Notes: generated from the sequence alone by a model not told the origin. A DNA stretch of 64,000 bases from Oceanobacillus polygoni (GCF_008304605.1 NZ_PIJY01000002.1:18482-82481); one strand, 5' to 3'. Shown: positions 35,976-45,772, counted from the stretch's first letter. A program made the numbers and translations.

Positions 35976-36470
35976 ATGTTTGGAAAACTATTTAAGAAAA
36001 AAGAGGAAGTAATCGATGTTTCGCTAACTGCCCCTGTTAGCGGCGAAGTTGTAGCATTAGAGGAAGTTCCGGATCCCGTATTTTCTGAAAAAATGATGGG
36101 AGATGGAGTTGCGATTAAACCGGCAAATGGGGAGGTTGTTTCTCCTGTAAATGGGGAGATCATTCAGGTATTTCCAACAAAGCATGCAGTCGGAATTCGC
36201 GCTGAAAATGGAGCGGAAATTTTAATTCATATTGGTCTTGAAACGGTTAGCCTAGATGGAGAAGGCTTCACTTCATATGTTAAAGAAGGTGATCAGGTGA
36301 AGCAAGGGGATAAGCTGATTCACTTTGATATGGATATCGTACATGAGAAAGCCAAAAGTACCGTAACACCGATTATCATTACGAATACTGATGATATGAG
36401 AAATATTGAAGCTAAAACGATAAAGCAAGTAACAGCTGGGCAAGATGAAATTTTACAAGTGACGAAATAA
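35976..36470 (+). CDS. PTS EIIA component, glucose type
   Basis: Soluble phosphocarrier of 164 residues in the EIIA-Glc family. The phospho-accepting histidine is in ILIHIGLETVSLDG, and the start SLTAPVSGEVVALEEVPDP is typical. ATG 35976 follows GGAGG by seven bases; TTG 35970 is too close. It presumably phosphorylates the EIIB domain of the sucrose permease, which lacks its own EIIA. Having a dedicated EIIA inside a sucrose operon is less usual than borrowing one from elsewhere. Confidence 0.9.
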   Translation: MFGKLFKKKEEVIDVSLTAPVSGEVVALEEVPDPVFSEKMMGDGVAIKPANGEVVSPVNGEIIQVFPTKHAVGIRAENGAEILIHIGLETVSLDGEGFTSYVKEGDQVKQGDKLIHFDMDIVHEKAKSTVTPIIITNTDDMRNIEAKTIKQVTAGQDEILQVTK

Positions 36471-36481
36471 TATAGAAATGG

Positions 36482-37450
36482 ATGTTGAAAAATATGAAGA
36501 AGGTCTATACGATTGGGGAAGCGTTAATTGACTTTATTCCACATGAAATAGGAGTTCCTATTGAAGAGGTTGTGAGTTTTAAAAAGATGCCAGGAGGAGC
36601 TCCTGCTAATGTTGCTGCCGCCGTTGCCAAGCTAGGTGGTCGTAGTAGTTTCATTGGCCAGGTTGGCGAGGATCACTTTGGATACTATTTAAAGGATATG
36701 TTATCTAAAAACGGTGTGGATGTGAGCCATGTGCTTCAGACAAATAAAGCAAATACCGCACTCGCATTTGTCGCGCTGAAAGAAGACGGGGAAAGAGATT
36801 TTGTCTTTTATCGAAAACCGAGTGCGGATATGCTGTTAAATAAAGCGGATGTGCAGGGATTGGAATTCTCTTCGGATGATATCTTGCATTTTTGCTCCGT
36901 TGATTTAATTGAAGCAGATGTGAAGTATGCGCATATAGAAGTCATTCGTAATATCAAGGAAGCTGGTGGAACGGTCTGTTTCGATCCAAATGTCCGGAAA
37001 AATTTGTGGGACGACCTGGATGCCTATCAAAAGACGATCCAGCAGTTTATCCCTTATGCAGACATTTTAAAAGTGAGTGAGGATGAACTAGCTTTTATCA
37101 CTGGAGAGGAAGAAGAAACGAAAGCAATTCGCTCGCTTTTAGCAGAGTCTGCTACATTGCTAATCGTTACCCGTGGGAAGGATGGCGTAAGCTTTTATAC
37201 GAATACCGATGACGTATCTGTGGAAGGGTTCAAAGTGAAAGCTGTTGATACAACTGGTGCAGGGGATTCCTTTATCGGTGCTTTCTTATATCATTTCGCA
37301 AGAATGGAAAAGGATGTTACCAAGCTTTCTGTAGAGGAATTGGCTGAAATGGGCAGGTTTGCTAACGCGGCAGCAGCTCTAGTTACTACGAAGCAAGGTG
37401 CGATTAATGCGCTGCCTGACTTAGAAGAAATCCAAGCGCTCATGGATTAG
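36482..37450 (+). CDS. scrK: Fructokinase, PfkB family
   Basis: Sugar kinase of 322 residues that phosphorylates the fructose released by sucrose-6-phosphate hydrolase. PfkB signatures are KMPGGAPANVAAAVAKLGG near residue 36 and VDTTGAGDSFIGAFLYH near 255, with the catalytic Asp. The start is ATG 36482. The ribosome site is weak, so ATG 36494 is possible. It is the last gene of the sucrose operon. Confidence 0.9.
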   Translation: MLKNMKKVYTIGEALIDFIPHEIGVPIEEVVSFKKMPGGAPANVAAAVAKLGGRSSFIGQVGEDHFGYYLKDMLSKNGVDVSHVLQTNKANTALAFVALKEDGERDFVFYRKPSADMLLNKADVQGLEFSSDDILHFCSVDLIEADVKYAHIEVIRNIKEAGGTVCFDPNVRKNLWDDLDAYQKTIQQFIPYADILKVSEDELAFITGEEEETKAIRSLLAESATLLIVTRGKDGVSFYTNTDDVSVEGFKVKAVDTTGAGDSFIGAFLYHFARMEKDVTKLSVEELAEMGRFANAAAALVTTKQGAINALPDLEEIQALMD

Positions 37451-37606
37451 CGAATGATAGATGGCAATTGATTGATAATATGTTTTAAAAGGAAATAGAT
37501 GCATAATGAAGTCCCCTGTTCCATTATAGTAGTGATGTAGCAAGGGATTTTTAACATGTTGGGGATTAAGTGACAAGGAAAGATCATTGTTATTCAGAAT
37601 GACGTT

Positions 37607-37711
37607 ATGAAGTATTTAATATTTCTTTTAGCATTGTTTCTAGTTCTACGGTTTTCACCTTCTTTGTATGTGGTTGGTTATCATACAGATTATCCTGTTT
37701 GTCTAAAATAG
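37607..37711 (+). CDS. Possible 34-residue membrane peptide
   Basis: A short frame opens MKYLIFLLALFLVLRFSPS and ends DYPVCLK. It has one hydrophobic segment and no convincing ribosome site. It may be a genuine small protein or a fragment. Nothing else is seen in the 37451-37907 gap except the hairpin at 37748. Confidence 0.22.
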   Translation: MKYLIFLLALFLVLRFSPSLYVVGYHTDYPVCLK

Positions 37712-37747
37712 GTCACCATGAGGGGTTAGTTCATAGCCTTAGAAAAG

Positions 37748-37771
37748 AACCGGGCTGGTTGTTGCCCGGTT
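37748..37771. terminator. GC-rich hairpin between scrK and the small minus-strand gene
   Basis: AACCGGGC pairs with GCCCGGTT over an 8-base loop. The downstream T-run is poor (TTAACTTG), so it is a moderate terminator. It could serve either side. Confidence 0.55.
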
Positions 37772-37907
37772 TAACTTGTTTACAAAAGGGTTCTAAATGT
37801 TACAACACATAGTTTCCTTGTTGGTTGGAAATATCTTTAATAAATAAGTTTAGAGATATTCGTGATTGGATATAGCTTGCTTGATCCATTAGCTTTCTCC
37901 AGTCAAA

Positions 37908-38147
37908 CTAAGATTCCCCCTGGGATTTTTCCTGCTGTTCATTATAATACTGTACACTTGTCATGGCACCTTCATCCACCATTTTTGCATCATCAATATT
38001 TGAAGGTTTACCTAAATTTTTCATATAGGATGAATTGAATTTTTCTATTGCTTTATCAAATTGTCCTTTGACTTTCTCGCTTTTGGATAAATACGTTACT
38101 CCGGCAACTGCTCCGGCCACACCAACTAATTTTGTAAGTTTCCCCAC
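37908..38147 (-). CDS. Small conserved protein of unknown function
   Basis: A 79-residue protein starting at GTG 38147 with GAAAGGAAG upstream on the minus strand. The N-terminus is a short glycine/alanine helix (LVGVAGAVAGVTYL) that could lie in a membrane, followed by a charged helical region (KSEKVKGQFDKAIEKF). The size and layout recall YtxH-like small stress proteins, but no motif proves it. A single-gene transcript is likely. Confidence 0.55.
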   Translation of the reverse strand: MGKLTKLVGVAGAVAGVTYLSKSEKVKGQFDKAIEKFNSSYMKNLGKPSNIDDAKMVDEGAMTSVQYYNEQQEKSQGES

Positions 38148-38371
38148 TCGAGATCAGCTTCCTTTCGTTAGATTGTTTAACTAATGATCGTAAGCCTATT
38201 TACAAAAATGTCTTTACCACCATTATTAACTCATATATGCAGATTAAATTAAAATATTACTAATTTTCTATTTTATTTAGCGTGCTATATTATGTTAAAT
38301 AGAAGGTGGTGATTATAAAATTCAAACACTAACAAATACCGATCGATAAAAAATTGACAATAGATCGCAAT

Positions 38372-38408
38372 AAAAAAGAATCTTCCTCTGGTCAAAGAGA
38401 AAGATTCT
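38372..38408 (-). terminator. Terminator of the ddh transcript
   Basis: AGAATCTT (38377-38384) pairs with AAGATTCT (38401-38408), with CTCT/AGAG pairing inside. Read on the minus strand it ends in a T6 run. It lies about 90 bases past the ddh stop. Confidence 0.75.
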
Positions 38409-38497
38409 AAGAAAAAATACGCAATGAAAAAAGGAGGAGAGCCCCCGATTCTCACTATTATTTAATACGTTGTTAGAAATAAAACCACATCTACGTT

Positions 38498-39484
38498 TTA
38501 CAAATAATCTCTACGCAATTCTTCAGCTGATTTTGGTGAGATATAACCTGGCGCAACATCATACACCGTTTTTGCACCGGTCTGTCCTTCTTTATTCAAA
38601 CGGTATGCAGCACGTGCATAAGCTGTTAGCACACTCGCTGTAAACTCTGGATTGCTGTCTAATTTTAAGCTGTATTCAATGATTTGGTTATTGCCTTCTC
38701 CAGTTTGACCACTGCGAATAACAAATCCACCATGTGGCATTGCAGAATGGTCGCTTTTCAATTCTTGCTCTGAGATGAAATGGACTGTTGTTTCATATTC
38801 ATCAAAGTAATTTGGCATCGTTTTAATTGTGTGTTCGATCTTCTCTTGGTCTGCGCCTTCCTCAGCAACAATATAGCATTCACGAACATGGCGATCAGTT
38901 TTCGATCCTGCTGGATGTTCGCCATTTCTTACTTGCTCAATTACTTTTTCGGAAGGGATGGTATATTGCACGCCGTTTTTTACACCTTCGACTCTACGAA
39001 CAGCATCGGAATGGCCTTGGCTTAAGCCTTTCCCCCAAAATGTGTATGTTTCACCCACTGGCAATAGTGCTTCTGAAAGTACGCGATTAATCGAAAACAT
39101 ACCTGGATCCCAGCCTACGGAAATGATACTTGTTTTTCCACTTTCCTTGGCAGGCTTATCAACAGAGGCAAAGAATTCAGGGATTTTTGCATGGGTGTCA
39201 AAGCTGTCCACAGTATTGAACAGGTTAGCGAAATGTGGAACCTGCTCTGGTAAGTCTGTTGCAGAACCACCACAGATTAGCATGACATCGATATCCTCTG
39301 TATAATTGACTGCTTCTTCAATATGTAATACTTTTACATTGCTGTTTAAGACCTGTACGCATTCTGGATTTCTTCTGGTAAATACGGCAACAAGCTCCAT
39401 ATCAGGTTGTTGCATAATGGAAGCTTCTGCACCTCTACCTAAGTTTCCATAGCCTACAATGCCGATTTTAATTTTATTTTCCAT
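38498..39484 (-). CDS. ddh: meso-diaminopimelate D-dehydrogenase
   Basis: NADPH-dependent enzyme of 328 residues that makes meso-diaminopimelate from tetrahydrodipicolinate in one step, for lysine and peptidoglycan. The Rossmann motif KIGIVGYGNLGRGAEASI is at the N-terminus. FTRRNPE, LICGGSATDLPEQ, VGWDPGMFSINR and KGLSQGHSDAVRRVEGV match Ddh landmarks. ATG 39484 has GGAG eight bases before it; GTG 39493 overlaps that site. Ddh is patchy in Bacillaceae, present in Oceanobacillus and Lysinibacillus relatives, which supports the proposed lineage. Confidence 0.92.
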   Translation of the reverse strand: MENKIKIGIVGYGNLGRGAEASIMQQPDMELVAVFTRRNPECVQVLNSNVKVLHIEEAVNYTEDIDVMLICGGSATDLPEQVPHFANLFNTVDSFDTHAKIPEFFASVDKPAKESGKTSIISVGWDPGMFSINRVLSEALLPVGETYTFWGKGLSQGHSDAVRRVEGVKNGVQYTIPSEKVIEQVRNGEHPAGSKTDRHVRECYIVAEEGADQEKIEHTIKTMPNYFDEYETTVHFISEQELKSDHSAMPHGGFVIRSGQTGEGNNQIIEYSLKLDSNPEFTASVLTAYARAAYRLNKEGQTGAKTVYDVAPGYISPKSAEELRRDYL

Positions 39485-39605
39485 TTGTTCCACTCCATTA
39501 ACTTTCTATTTCCTTAATACTACCTTTTTTGATTCTTCGATACAACCTTCACGAACTTCTAAGAGGATTTTTTGAGGAATCTTGTCAGCATTTTTCTCCA
39601 TTTAT

Positions 39606-39660
39606 ATAAAAATATCCCCTATAGCAGTATCTCTTTTATAAGATCCTGCTATAAGGGGAT
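39606..39660 (-). terminator. Terminator of the MMPL/heptad-repeat operon
   Basis: ATCCCCTATAGCAG and CTGCTATAAGGGGAT form a long stem with one bulge. On the minus strand it is followed by ATATTTTTAT. Confidence 0.8.
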
Positions 39661-39692
39661 TTGGATATTGGGATAGGCGTTTTAATAAGCGC

Positions 39693-41522
39693 TTAACGAA
39701 ATAGATTTTTCAGCTTTTCAAAAAATCCTTCTTTTTCTTCAGGTGCTTCATCCGTTGTTTCTGTTTCTTGTTCTTGCTTTAAGGTATCGGTACGAATGAC
39801 AAACTGTACTGAATCGGTTAGTTCATCATTCTTTTCGGATACAAAGGAGATGGGCTCGAAATCCGATTTATCATACTGAGAGAGCATGGCATCAATTTCT
39901 TCCTGCATTTCCTCTGGGATACTCATGGTTGCATCATGTAGCTGTGTTGTGCCATTCCGCAGTTCACCAGCGCCATCTGTCAGTTGGTCAGCACCTGCTG
40001 CAGATTCTCCAATTCCAGTATGAATGTCTTGATACGAAGAAGCTAACTCATTGACTCCATTTGTGTAAGCAATCAATCCTTCGTGGAATTGATTGTAGTT
40101 GGATGCCATCTCTTCAATGCCGGCGAGTAATTGGTTGAAGCCATCATCCACATCGATTTGACTGATCGATTCCTCAAGGCCATCTGTGAGTGCTCGTAAA
40201 TAATGTGCTACTTCTCGAGTCGATTCACTAAAGGCATGGAGGCTTGGTCCGACTGATCCAAATGCTTCTGCTGCAGCTTCGTATGCCCCTTTAACTGTTT
40301 GGGCTGCTTGGTAAGTAGTAACTAATTCTTCAATTACTTCTTGATCTGCATCACTTTCGTGTAGTGCAGCAATATCTGCCTCCGAAATGCTTGGCTCAGG
40401 GATTTGCTTTATTGCTTTCTGCAATGCTTGGTTTGCTTCTTCGTAGTTTGATCCGAATTGATCCATTCCATCAGCAAGTTCTTCCAAGCCGGATATCATA
40501 TCAGAGACTGCTAGGTCTAAGTCTTCTAGCTCATCTAGAGCTGCAGCGCCACTTGCCTTTGATATCTCCTCTTGTAAGGTAACAAGTGCATCATTAATCT
40601 GTGAAGAGGCGTCCGTTAATTGACTGCTAGATCCGTTCAATTCATCCATCCCATTTTTATATTGGGCCGAGCCATCTTCAAGCTGATGAAGTCCCGAAGC
40701 TAACCCATCCATTCCGTCACGTAATTCACCTACGCCATTGTCAATTTCGCCAATCGCATCGGTCAAAGAACGGAATTCGTCTGTTAGTTTGTCGGTATCT
40801 GGTCCATCAACAGCGATGGAAGGTGGTAAAGCAGCTATTTCGATACCGTCGATTTCAAATTGGTCGGTTGTTGCTTCGATGGAGAATTTCTTTTCTTCAT
40901 CTGGCATCATCGTAAAGGTGATTTGCTTGTTCTTCCCAGCATTTGCAATCGTTGCATCCTCTGCTTCGATTTCTTGAAAATAATCAGTATTTAAAGGGAC
41001 TGAAATTTGCAGCATGTAATTTTCAAAGAAGGTTGCTGGAACGTCTCTATTTTGTTTCACATCGATTATTATTTCGACATCTCCTGCCATGCCAGGGATA
41101 TCTTCCGCGTTAACTTCTTTGCCATCGATGTAATAGTCAATTGTAAAATTCCACGGTAATTCCTTTGTTGCACCAAGGTTACCTTGATAGTAGAAATTAT
41201 CGGTCTCTGCATGTATTCGGATATTGTTTTTATCCTTTTCAATCGCAGATGTATCGGTTAAGTTTTTGATTTCTGTGTAATCGCCATAGTCTTCAATAAC
41301 ACCTGGCTTAGTTAATTCAAAGGAATTGACCACATAAAGCCCCTTGAGATTACCGCCGGCTTGTAAATTTGCGTAAATAACTTCATTCTTACTAGCGATT
41401 TTTCCGTTTTCCTGCTCTTCATCTGTTGTCTCCTCTGATGCATTTGGGGAGGCATGTGTCGTGAGCACGGGAAGGAAAAAGATTGCTAGTGTTAGCCATA
41501 ACCATTTAATTGCCTTCTTCAT
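39693..41522 (-). CDS. Secreted YhgE/heptad-repeat protein partner of the MMPL transporter
   Basis: Exported protein of 609 residues. A signal peptide (1-25, LTLAIFFLPVLTTHASP) is followed by a beta-rich part to about residue 240. A long region of x-x-x-L-x-x-G heptads then follows (GVGELRDGMDGLASGLHQLEDG and similar), as in YhgE/Pip-type proteins. The C-terminus is charged, with no clear anchor helix. It overlaps the MMPL gene by 17 bases. In this position it is likely an extracytoplasmic adaptor for the transporter, perhaps spanning the wall. Composition is highly acidic. Confidence 0.75.
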   Translation of the reverse strand: MKKAIKWLWLTLAIFFLPVLTTHASPNASEETTDEEQENGKIASKNEVIYANLQAGGNLKGLYVVNSFELTKPGVIEDYGDYTEIKNLTDTSAIEKDKNNIRIHAETDNFYYQGNLGATKELPWNFTIDYYIDGKEVNAEDIPGMAGDVEIIIDVKQNRDVPATFFENYMLQISVPLNTDYFQEIEAEDATIANAGKNKQITFTMMPDEEKKFSIEATTDQFEIDGIEIAALPPSIAVDGPDTDKLTDEFRSLTDAIGEIDNGVGELRDGMDGLASGLHQLEDGSAQYKNGMDELNGSSSQLTDASSQINDALVTLQEEISKASGAAALDELEDLDLAVSDMISGLEELADGMDQFGSNYEEANQALQKAIKQIPEPSISEADIAALHESDADQEVIEELVTTYQAAQTVKGAYEAAAEAFGSVGPSLHAFSESTREVAHYLRALTDGLEESISQIDVDDGFNQLLAGIEEMASNYNQFHEGLIAYTNGVNELASSYQDIHTGIGESAAGADQLTDGAGELRNGTTQLHDATMSIPEEMQEEIDAMLSQYDKSDFEPISFVSEKNDELTDSVQFVIRTDTLKQEQETETTDEAPEEKEGFFEKLKNLFR

Positions 41523-43581
41523 GGTGATCCTCCTTGTGAAATTTCATCCGAAACGAAGTCTTCTCAATAATTTTATCTCCCATGACAAGCATAGCTGGCA
41601 GGAAGGTGATAACGAGTATAAACGCAAGCAGTGCCCCTCTTCCTAACAGTAATCCAATCGAACCGACAATTGGATTCGATGATGTCAACCATAGGATAAA
41701 TCCAACACTTGAAAGAATGGATGCCGATACTGCAATCGAAAAGAGCTTTTCATCAAGTGTCTTTTTAATTGCTGGTAATGCAGACATTTGCTGACGATGG
41801 TGTTTGTACGTCTCGGTTAACAGAATGGCATAGTCAACCGTTGCGGCCAGCTGAACGGTACTAACAATTAAATAGCCGACAAAGACTAAGGATGTATCCG
41901 TAAAGTAAGGAACTGCCAGATTAATCCATACGGCCGATTGAATCGTCAGCAACAAAATGACTGGAATCGAAATCGAACGGAACGTTATCAATAAAACCAA
42001 CCCAATGGTTACTACCGTAAGGATATTGACAATTTGGTTATCCTTTGTAACAACATCTTTCATATCATATAAAGCAACACTTTCCCCAAGGGTTAGTGCA
42101 TCCTCTCCATAATAAGAGGCAGATAGTTCACGTATATTGTCTACGAGCTGAAAAGGAATATCTCCTTCTGTTCCAGCATCGGTATTGATAATGATTCGAC
42201 TATAGTTTTCTGACAAGAATTGTTCTGTAACATTCTGTTCTAAGAAATCCTGTGGAATCGTACTTCCCACCATATTGGCATAGCCAATGACAGAAGAGAC
42301 ATGGTCCATATCTTCAATTACTTGGATCATTTCTAGCTCTTTTCCTATATCATCATTCGGAACCAATAATACGATTGCTGTCGTCACTCCAAAGGTTTCC
42401 TCGATTTGTCTGATATCCATGCCTAAACGGGTGTCCTCTGGTTGCTCGCCCATACCATATGTAAAGGTGGTGCTGTTTTGTGCTAGAAAGCTTGGCACTG
42501 TTAGAAGAAGCACAATTGCAATCGCAGGTATCTTTAACTTCATTAGCTTCCCGCCAACACCTTTAAATACTGGTGGGATAAGTGTCTTATGCTTTGTTTT
42601 GTCAATCCAGTTGTAGCACACTAATGTCAATGCTGGTAAAAATACTACAACACTAATAAAGCTTAGTACAATTCCTTTAACTAGATTTAGCCCTAAATCC
42701 GAACCAATCTCAAAGTCCATAAACATCAATGCCGTAAAACCGAAGAAAGTGGTTAATGCACTGGAGCTTATTACTGGGAAAGATTCTTTTATTGCCAGTC
42801 TCATCGCTTCACCTGGCTTGTATTCCTTGTTTCGATAATCTTGGAAACTATGAAGCAGGAAGATCGCATAATCAAGCGAGACGGCTAGTTGCAGAATTGG
42901 AGCTACGGATTGCGTAATAAAGGAAACCTCTCCAATAAAGATATTTGTTCCAAGGTTAATAAGAACGGAAACGCCAATTGCGGTTAAGAATAACACCGGT
43001 TCTAGCCATGAATTAGTTGATAATACTAAGATGATAATAATAATCGGGACTAGTAATAATGCAGCATACATCGTCTCCTGACCGGTCATCTCTTGCTGTG
43101 TAGCTGTATTTACTGCTTCACCAGTAATTGCGTTTTCTTCCCCGATGAGGTTATAAATCTGATTGGTTGCTTCGACTTCATTTCCGCTTTCTACTGTAAC
43201 AGAAAAAAGTGCCTTTTCATCCTGATAATAATTTTCTACGGTTGCTGCATCTGCGAACTCGATAGGGGTTCTTAGATCTACAACATCATCCAACCATAGA
43301 ACCTCTGTAACACCATCAATTGCTTCTAATTCTGCCTTATATGTTAAGGCCTCTTGGATGGTGACATTCTCAATCATAACGCGTGCGTTCGGGATGCCGT
43401 TAGAGAATTCCTGCTCCATCGTATTTAAGGCAACTGTCGATTCCGCTTGCTCAGGTAAATAATCTTGCATATTATAATTTACATCTACAAAGAAGAAAGC
43501 AATCGCTGACAGTATCGTTAAGGATAGAAAAAAAATAACGACGGATTTTTTGAAACGTATGATAAAATTTGTCAATGTCAT
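41506..43581 (-). CDS. MMPL/RND-family transporter
   Basis: Membrane transporter of 691 residues with the two-fold RND layout: helix 1 at about 10-30, an outer loop to about 165, five helices to about 335, helix 7 at about 350, a second loop, and five final helices. The conserved SLDYAIFLLHSF (near 230) and TVDYAILLTETYKHH (near 585) carry the proton-relay Asp-Tyr pairs of MMPL proteins. YdfJ-like relatives export lipids or hydrophobic compounds. The divergent TetR gene probably represses it. Substrate unknown. Confidence 0.87.
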   Translation of the reverse strand: MTLTNFIIRFKKSVVIFFLSLTILSAIAFFFVDVNYNMQDYLPEQAESTVALNTMEQEFSNGIPNARVMIENVTIQEALTYKAELEAIDGVTEVLWLDDVVDLRTPIEFADAATVENYYQDEKALFSVTVESGNEVEATNQIYNLIGEENAITGEAVNTATQQEMTGQETMYAALLLVPIIIIILVLSTNSWLEPVLFLTAIGVSVLINLGTNIFIGEVSFITQSVAPILQLAVSLDYAIFLLHSFQDYRNKEYKPGEAMRLAIKESFPVISSSALTTFFGFTALMFMDFEIGSDLGLNLVKGIVLSFISVVVFLPALTLVCYNWIDKTKHKTLIPPVFKGVGGKLMKLKIPAIAIVLLLTVPSFLAQNSTTFTYGMGEQPEDTRLGMDIRQIEETFGVTTAIVLLVPNDDIGKELEMIQVIEDMDHVSSVIGYANMVGSTIPQDFLEQNVTEQFLSENYSRIIINTDAGTEGDIPFQLVDNIRELSASYYGEDALTLGESVALYDMKDVVTKDNQIVNILTVVTIGLVLLITFRSISIPVILLLTIQSAVWINLAVPYFTDTSLVFVGYLIVSTVQLAATVDYAILLTETYKHHRQQMSALPAIKKTLDEKLFSIAVSASILSSVGFILWLTSSNPIVGSIGLLLGRGALLAFILVITFLPAMLVMGDKIIEKTSFRMKFHKEDHHEEGN

Positions 43582-43645
43582 TTCCCCATATCTTGATGAT
43601 TTCTTTCTTTTATCTTAATATTATATATACATCATGTTAGTTACA

Positions 43646-43682
43646 CAACAAACAGTTGCGTAAATCGTGTTGTTTGCACAAC
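43646..43682. promoter_or_regulatory. Candidate TetR operators in the divergent promoter region
   Basis: Two small palindromes lie between the divergent MMPL and TetR genes: CAAC-AAACA-GTTG (43646-43658) and GTTGT-TTGC-ACAAC (43669-43682). They share the GTTGT/ACAAC half-site, as expected for a local autorepressor. Confidence 0.5.
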
Positions 43683-43728
43683 GGTTATTGAATATCTGTT
43701 GGAAAACAGGTAATGAAAGGGTTTTACG

Positions 43729-44310
43729 ATGGAGAAAAAATTAGATCGCCGAAAAAAATATACGCGAATGGTTTTAAAGGAAAGCTTGTTAGAACTATTA
43801 AATGATAAACCAATTTCAACGATAACAATTAAGGAATTATGTGCGCGAGCAGACATTAATCGCTCAACATTCTATAGTCACTATACAGATCAATATGATT
43901 TATTGAATCAAATTGAGGAGGAAATTATTCAAGAACTGAATCAAACGTTGCTTCAATATGACTATAAGAAGGAAAAGGAAATGCTTGCAATGACGAAATA
44001 TTTACTGGATTATGTCATGAGCAGAAGCGAACATTTTCGGATTCTTTTTAGTGATCATGGAAGCAAAGGGTTCCAGCACCATGTCATGGAATCTGCACAA
44101 GCCCATATTCGGACAAATTTGGAACAAGGGCGTAAGCAAATCAGTGAAAATCATTTGAACTATATTACCTTATTTGTAATTAGTGGTAGTATCCATATCA
44201 TCGAAAAGTGGTTGAGTAGTGGCATGCAGGAATCCACAGAGGAAATGACCAAAATTATTACGGAAATTAGTAATTATGGGATGTTGCATTATTCAGATGT
44301 GGAACGGTAG
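43729..44310 (+). CDS. TetR/AcrR-family repressor
   Basis: Repressor of 193 residues. The N-terminal TetR helix-turn-helix spans about 10-57 (ISTITIKELCARADINRSTFYSHYTD). The C-terminal part is all-helical and resembles the TetR_C_7/DhaS-like ligand domain. It starts at ATG after GAAAGGG. It is divergent from the MMPL operon, with shared half-sites between, so it probably represses that operon and itself. Confidence 0.87.
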   Translation: MEKKLDRRKKYTRMVLKESLLELLNDKPISTITIKELCARADINRSTFYSHYTDQYDLLNQIEEEIIQELNQTLLQYDYKKEKEMLAMTKYLLDYVMSRSEHFRILFSDHGSKGFQHHVMESAQAHIRTNLEQGRKQISENHLNYITLFVISGSIHIIEKWLSSGMQESTEEMTKIITEISNYGMLHYSDVER

Positions 44311-44406
44311 GAGCATTTATCCATAGATGAAATAGATTCCCTTATGAAAAAATGTACCGAATAGGTTGTTAGAGTGAATAAGAATGAAATGTAAGGGGAA
44401 AAGTTT

Positions 44407-45372
44407 ATGGAAGTAATGAAGCGTATCGCTCTCTATTTAATTGGAATAGTTGTGTTCATTGCGTTTGTGAATGGGTTTGTTGATGAATCGAAAGAACTTT
44501 ATACTTTGGTTCAACAACAAAAGGATGCCCCTTTGGAGCAAATAGTCCAAGGTAAAACAGCAGAGCGTGATCTATTTGGAAGAATGATCTATTATGGCTT
44601 GTTTGAGGAAGAGACTGAGACGAATGTTATCTATAAAAATCCAGCTAGCGCATATGCGCAAGTCTCAAGAGATGAATTCGAGCAGTTGGAAGTTGGAGAA
44701 ACGATTGAGGGTAGAATGTTAGGTACAGCTTTCAGTGACAGGGATGTACGTTCTAAATTGTATGAACATCTTATTCTGATGGGAGTCTTTCTTATCTATC
44801 CATTCTTTTTTGTCATTTATCAGCTTATCCATATTCCGGTGGTTGAAAGGTGGATGAAAAGACATGATAAGTTGCTCGGTCGGTTGATATCTAGCATATT
44901 CATCGGAGGTATCTGCCTCGGACTTTTATTTTCCTATATTTCTATGGGGAAGAGCCTTTTCAGTACAATTCAAGCTCATGGTGGAAAACAGCAGGAAATA
45001 ACAGCTTTGATTACCGATAGGGATTTTGACTTGAATGCGGGTCGATATGTGAGCAGTCAATACTTCCTAGCATTAGCCTATGAAGACCAAGACGGTAACA
45101 TGGTTCATATGACAAAAGAAGTACCGCCTAGCGTTTATCACAATAATGAATTGTTTCTTACAGTCAGTCATCCAGAAGGCTATCCGTACCGCATTCATCT
45201 GAATGGTTTTAACGCAGGAGATATTTTCTTTTATATGGGAACTGATCTCTTTATCTACGGGCTTACGATTGTAATGACTGCATTGTTGATTTTCGCTGCA
45301 GTGTTATGGAGAAGGAAGAAGAAAACAGGAAGCTATTGGCCTGAACATAAGAAGAAGCAATCCCTGCTTTGA
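44407..45372 (+). CDS. Membrane protein of unknown function
   Basis: Protein of 321 residues with helices at about 5-23, 120-142, 157-178 and 282-302. An outside-type domain lies at about 25-118. A second at about 190-275 has the pattern GRYVSSQYFLALAYEDQDGN, faintly like DUF3592 proteins. The C-terminus is basic (RRKKKTGSYWPEHKKK). It starts at ATG 44407 after AAGGGG. I do not recognise the family. Neighbours (TetR upstream, acylphosphatase downstream) give no clear hint. Confidence 0.65.
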   Translation: MEVMKRIALYLIGIVVFIAFVNGFVDESKELYTLVQQQKDAPLEQIVQGKTAERDLFGRMIYYGLFEEETETNVIYKNPASAYAQVSRDEFEQLEVGETIEGRMLGTAFSDRDVRSKLYEHLILMGVFLIYPFFFVIYQLIHIPVVERWMKRHDKLLGRLISSIFIGGICLGLLFSYISMGKSLFSTIQAHGGKQQEITALITDRDFDLNAGRYVSSQYFLALAYEDQDGNMVHMTKEVPPSVYHNNELFLTVSHPEGYPYRIHLNGFNAGDIFFYMGTDLFIYGLTIVMTALLIFAAVLWRRKKKTGSYWPEHKKKQSLL

Positions 45373-45491
45373 CAAGTGGACCTGATGTCAAATGCCATAG
45401 AAAAATAAAAAGGATTCGCTGCCTGTTGAATAATAAACAAGGGTTCAATGGATGGATTCATTATGATACTATGGGACAAGAGGTGATGCGA

Positions 45492-45767
45492 ATGAAATAC
45501 GTAAGTGTCAACGTGCGCGGTCGTGTACAAGGTGTTGGTTTTCGTTATTTTACGCAACACACAGCAGTGGAATGTAATATTACGGGTTGGGTGAAAAACG
45601 AAGACGACGGTAGTGTGCATATAGAAGCTCAAGGAAATGAAGAAGATATGTCTCGGTTTTTAGAGTTAATAAAAAAAGGACCCTCTAGATTCGCTAACGT
45701 CCGTGAAATGGATGTAACAGCCTTAGATGGGGATCCGAAATTTAATGCGTTTAAAATTAAATATTAG
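45492..45767 (+). CDS. acyP: Acylphosphatase
   Basis: Small soluble enzyme of 91 residues that hydrolyses acyl phosphates. The signature GRVQGVGFRYFTQHTA holds the phosphate loop and catalytic Arg, and GWVKNEDDGSV the catalytic Asn. ATG 45492 has AGAGGTGA six bases upstream; the longer frame is non-conserved. Length is exactly typical. A shared bidirectional terminator follows. Confidence 0.93.
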   Translation: MKYVSVNVRGRVQGVGFRYFTQHTAVECNITGWVKNEDDGSVHIEAQGNEEDMSRFLELIKKGPSRFANVREMDVTALDGDPKFNAFKIKY

Positions 45768-45772
45768 ATTTA

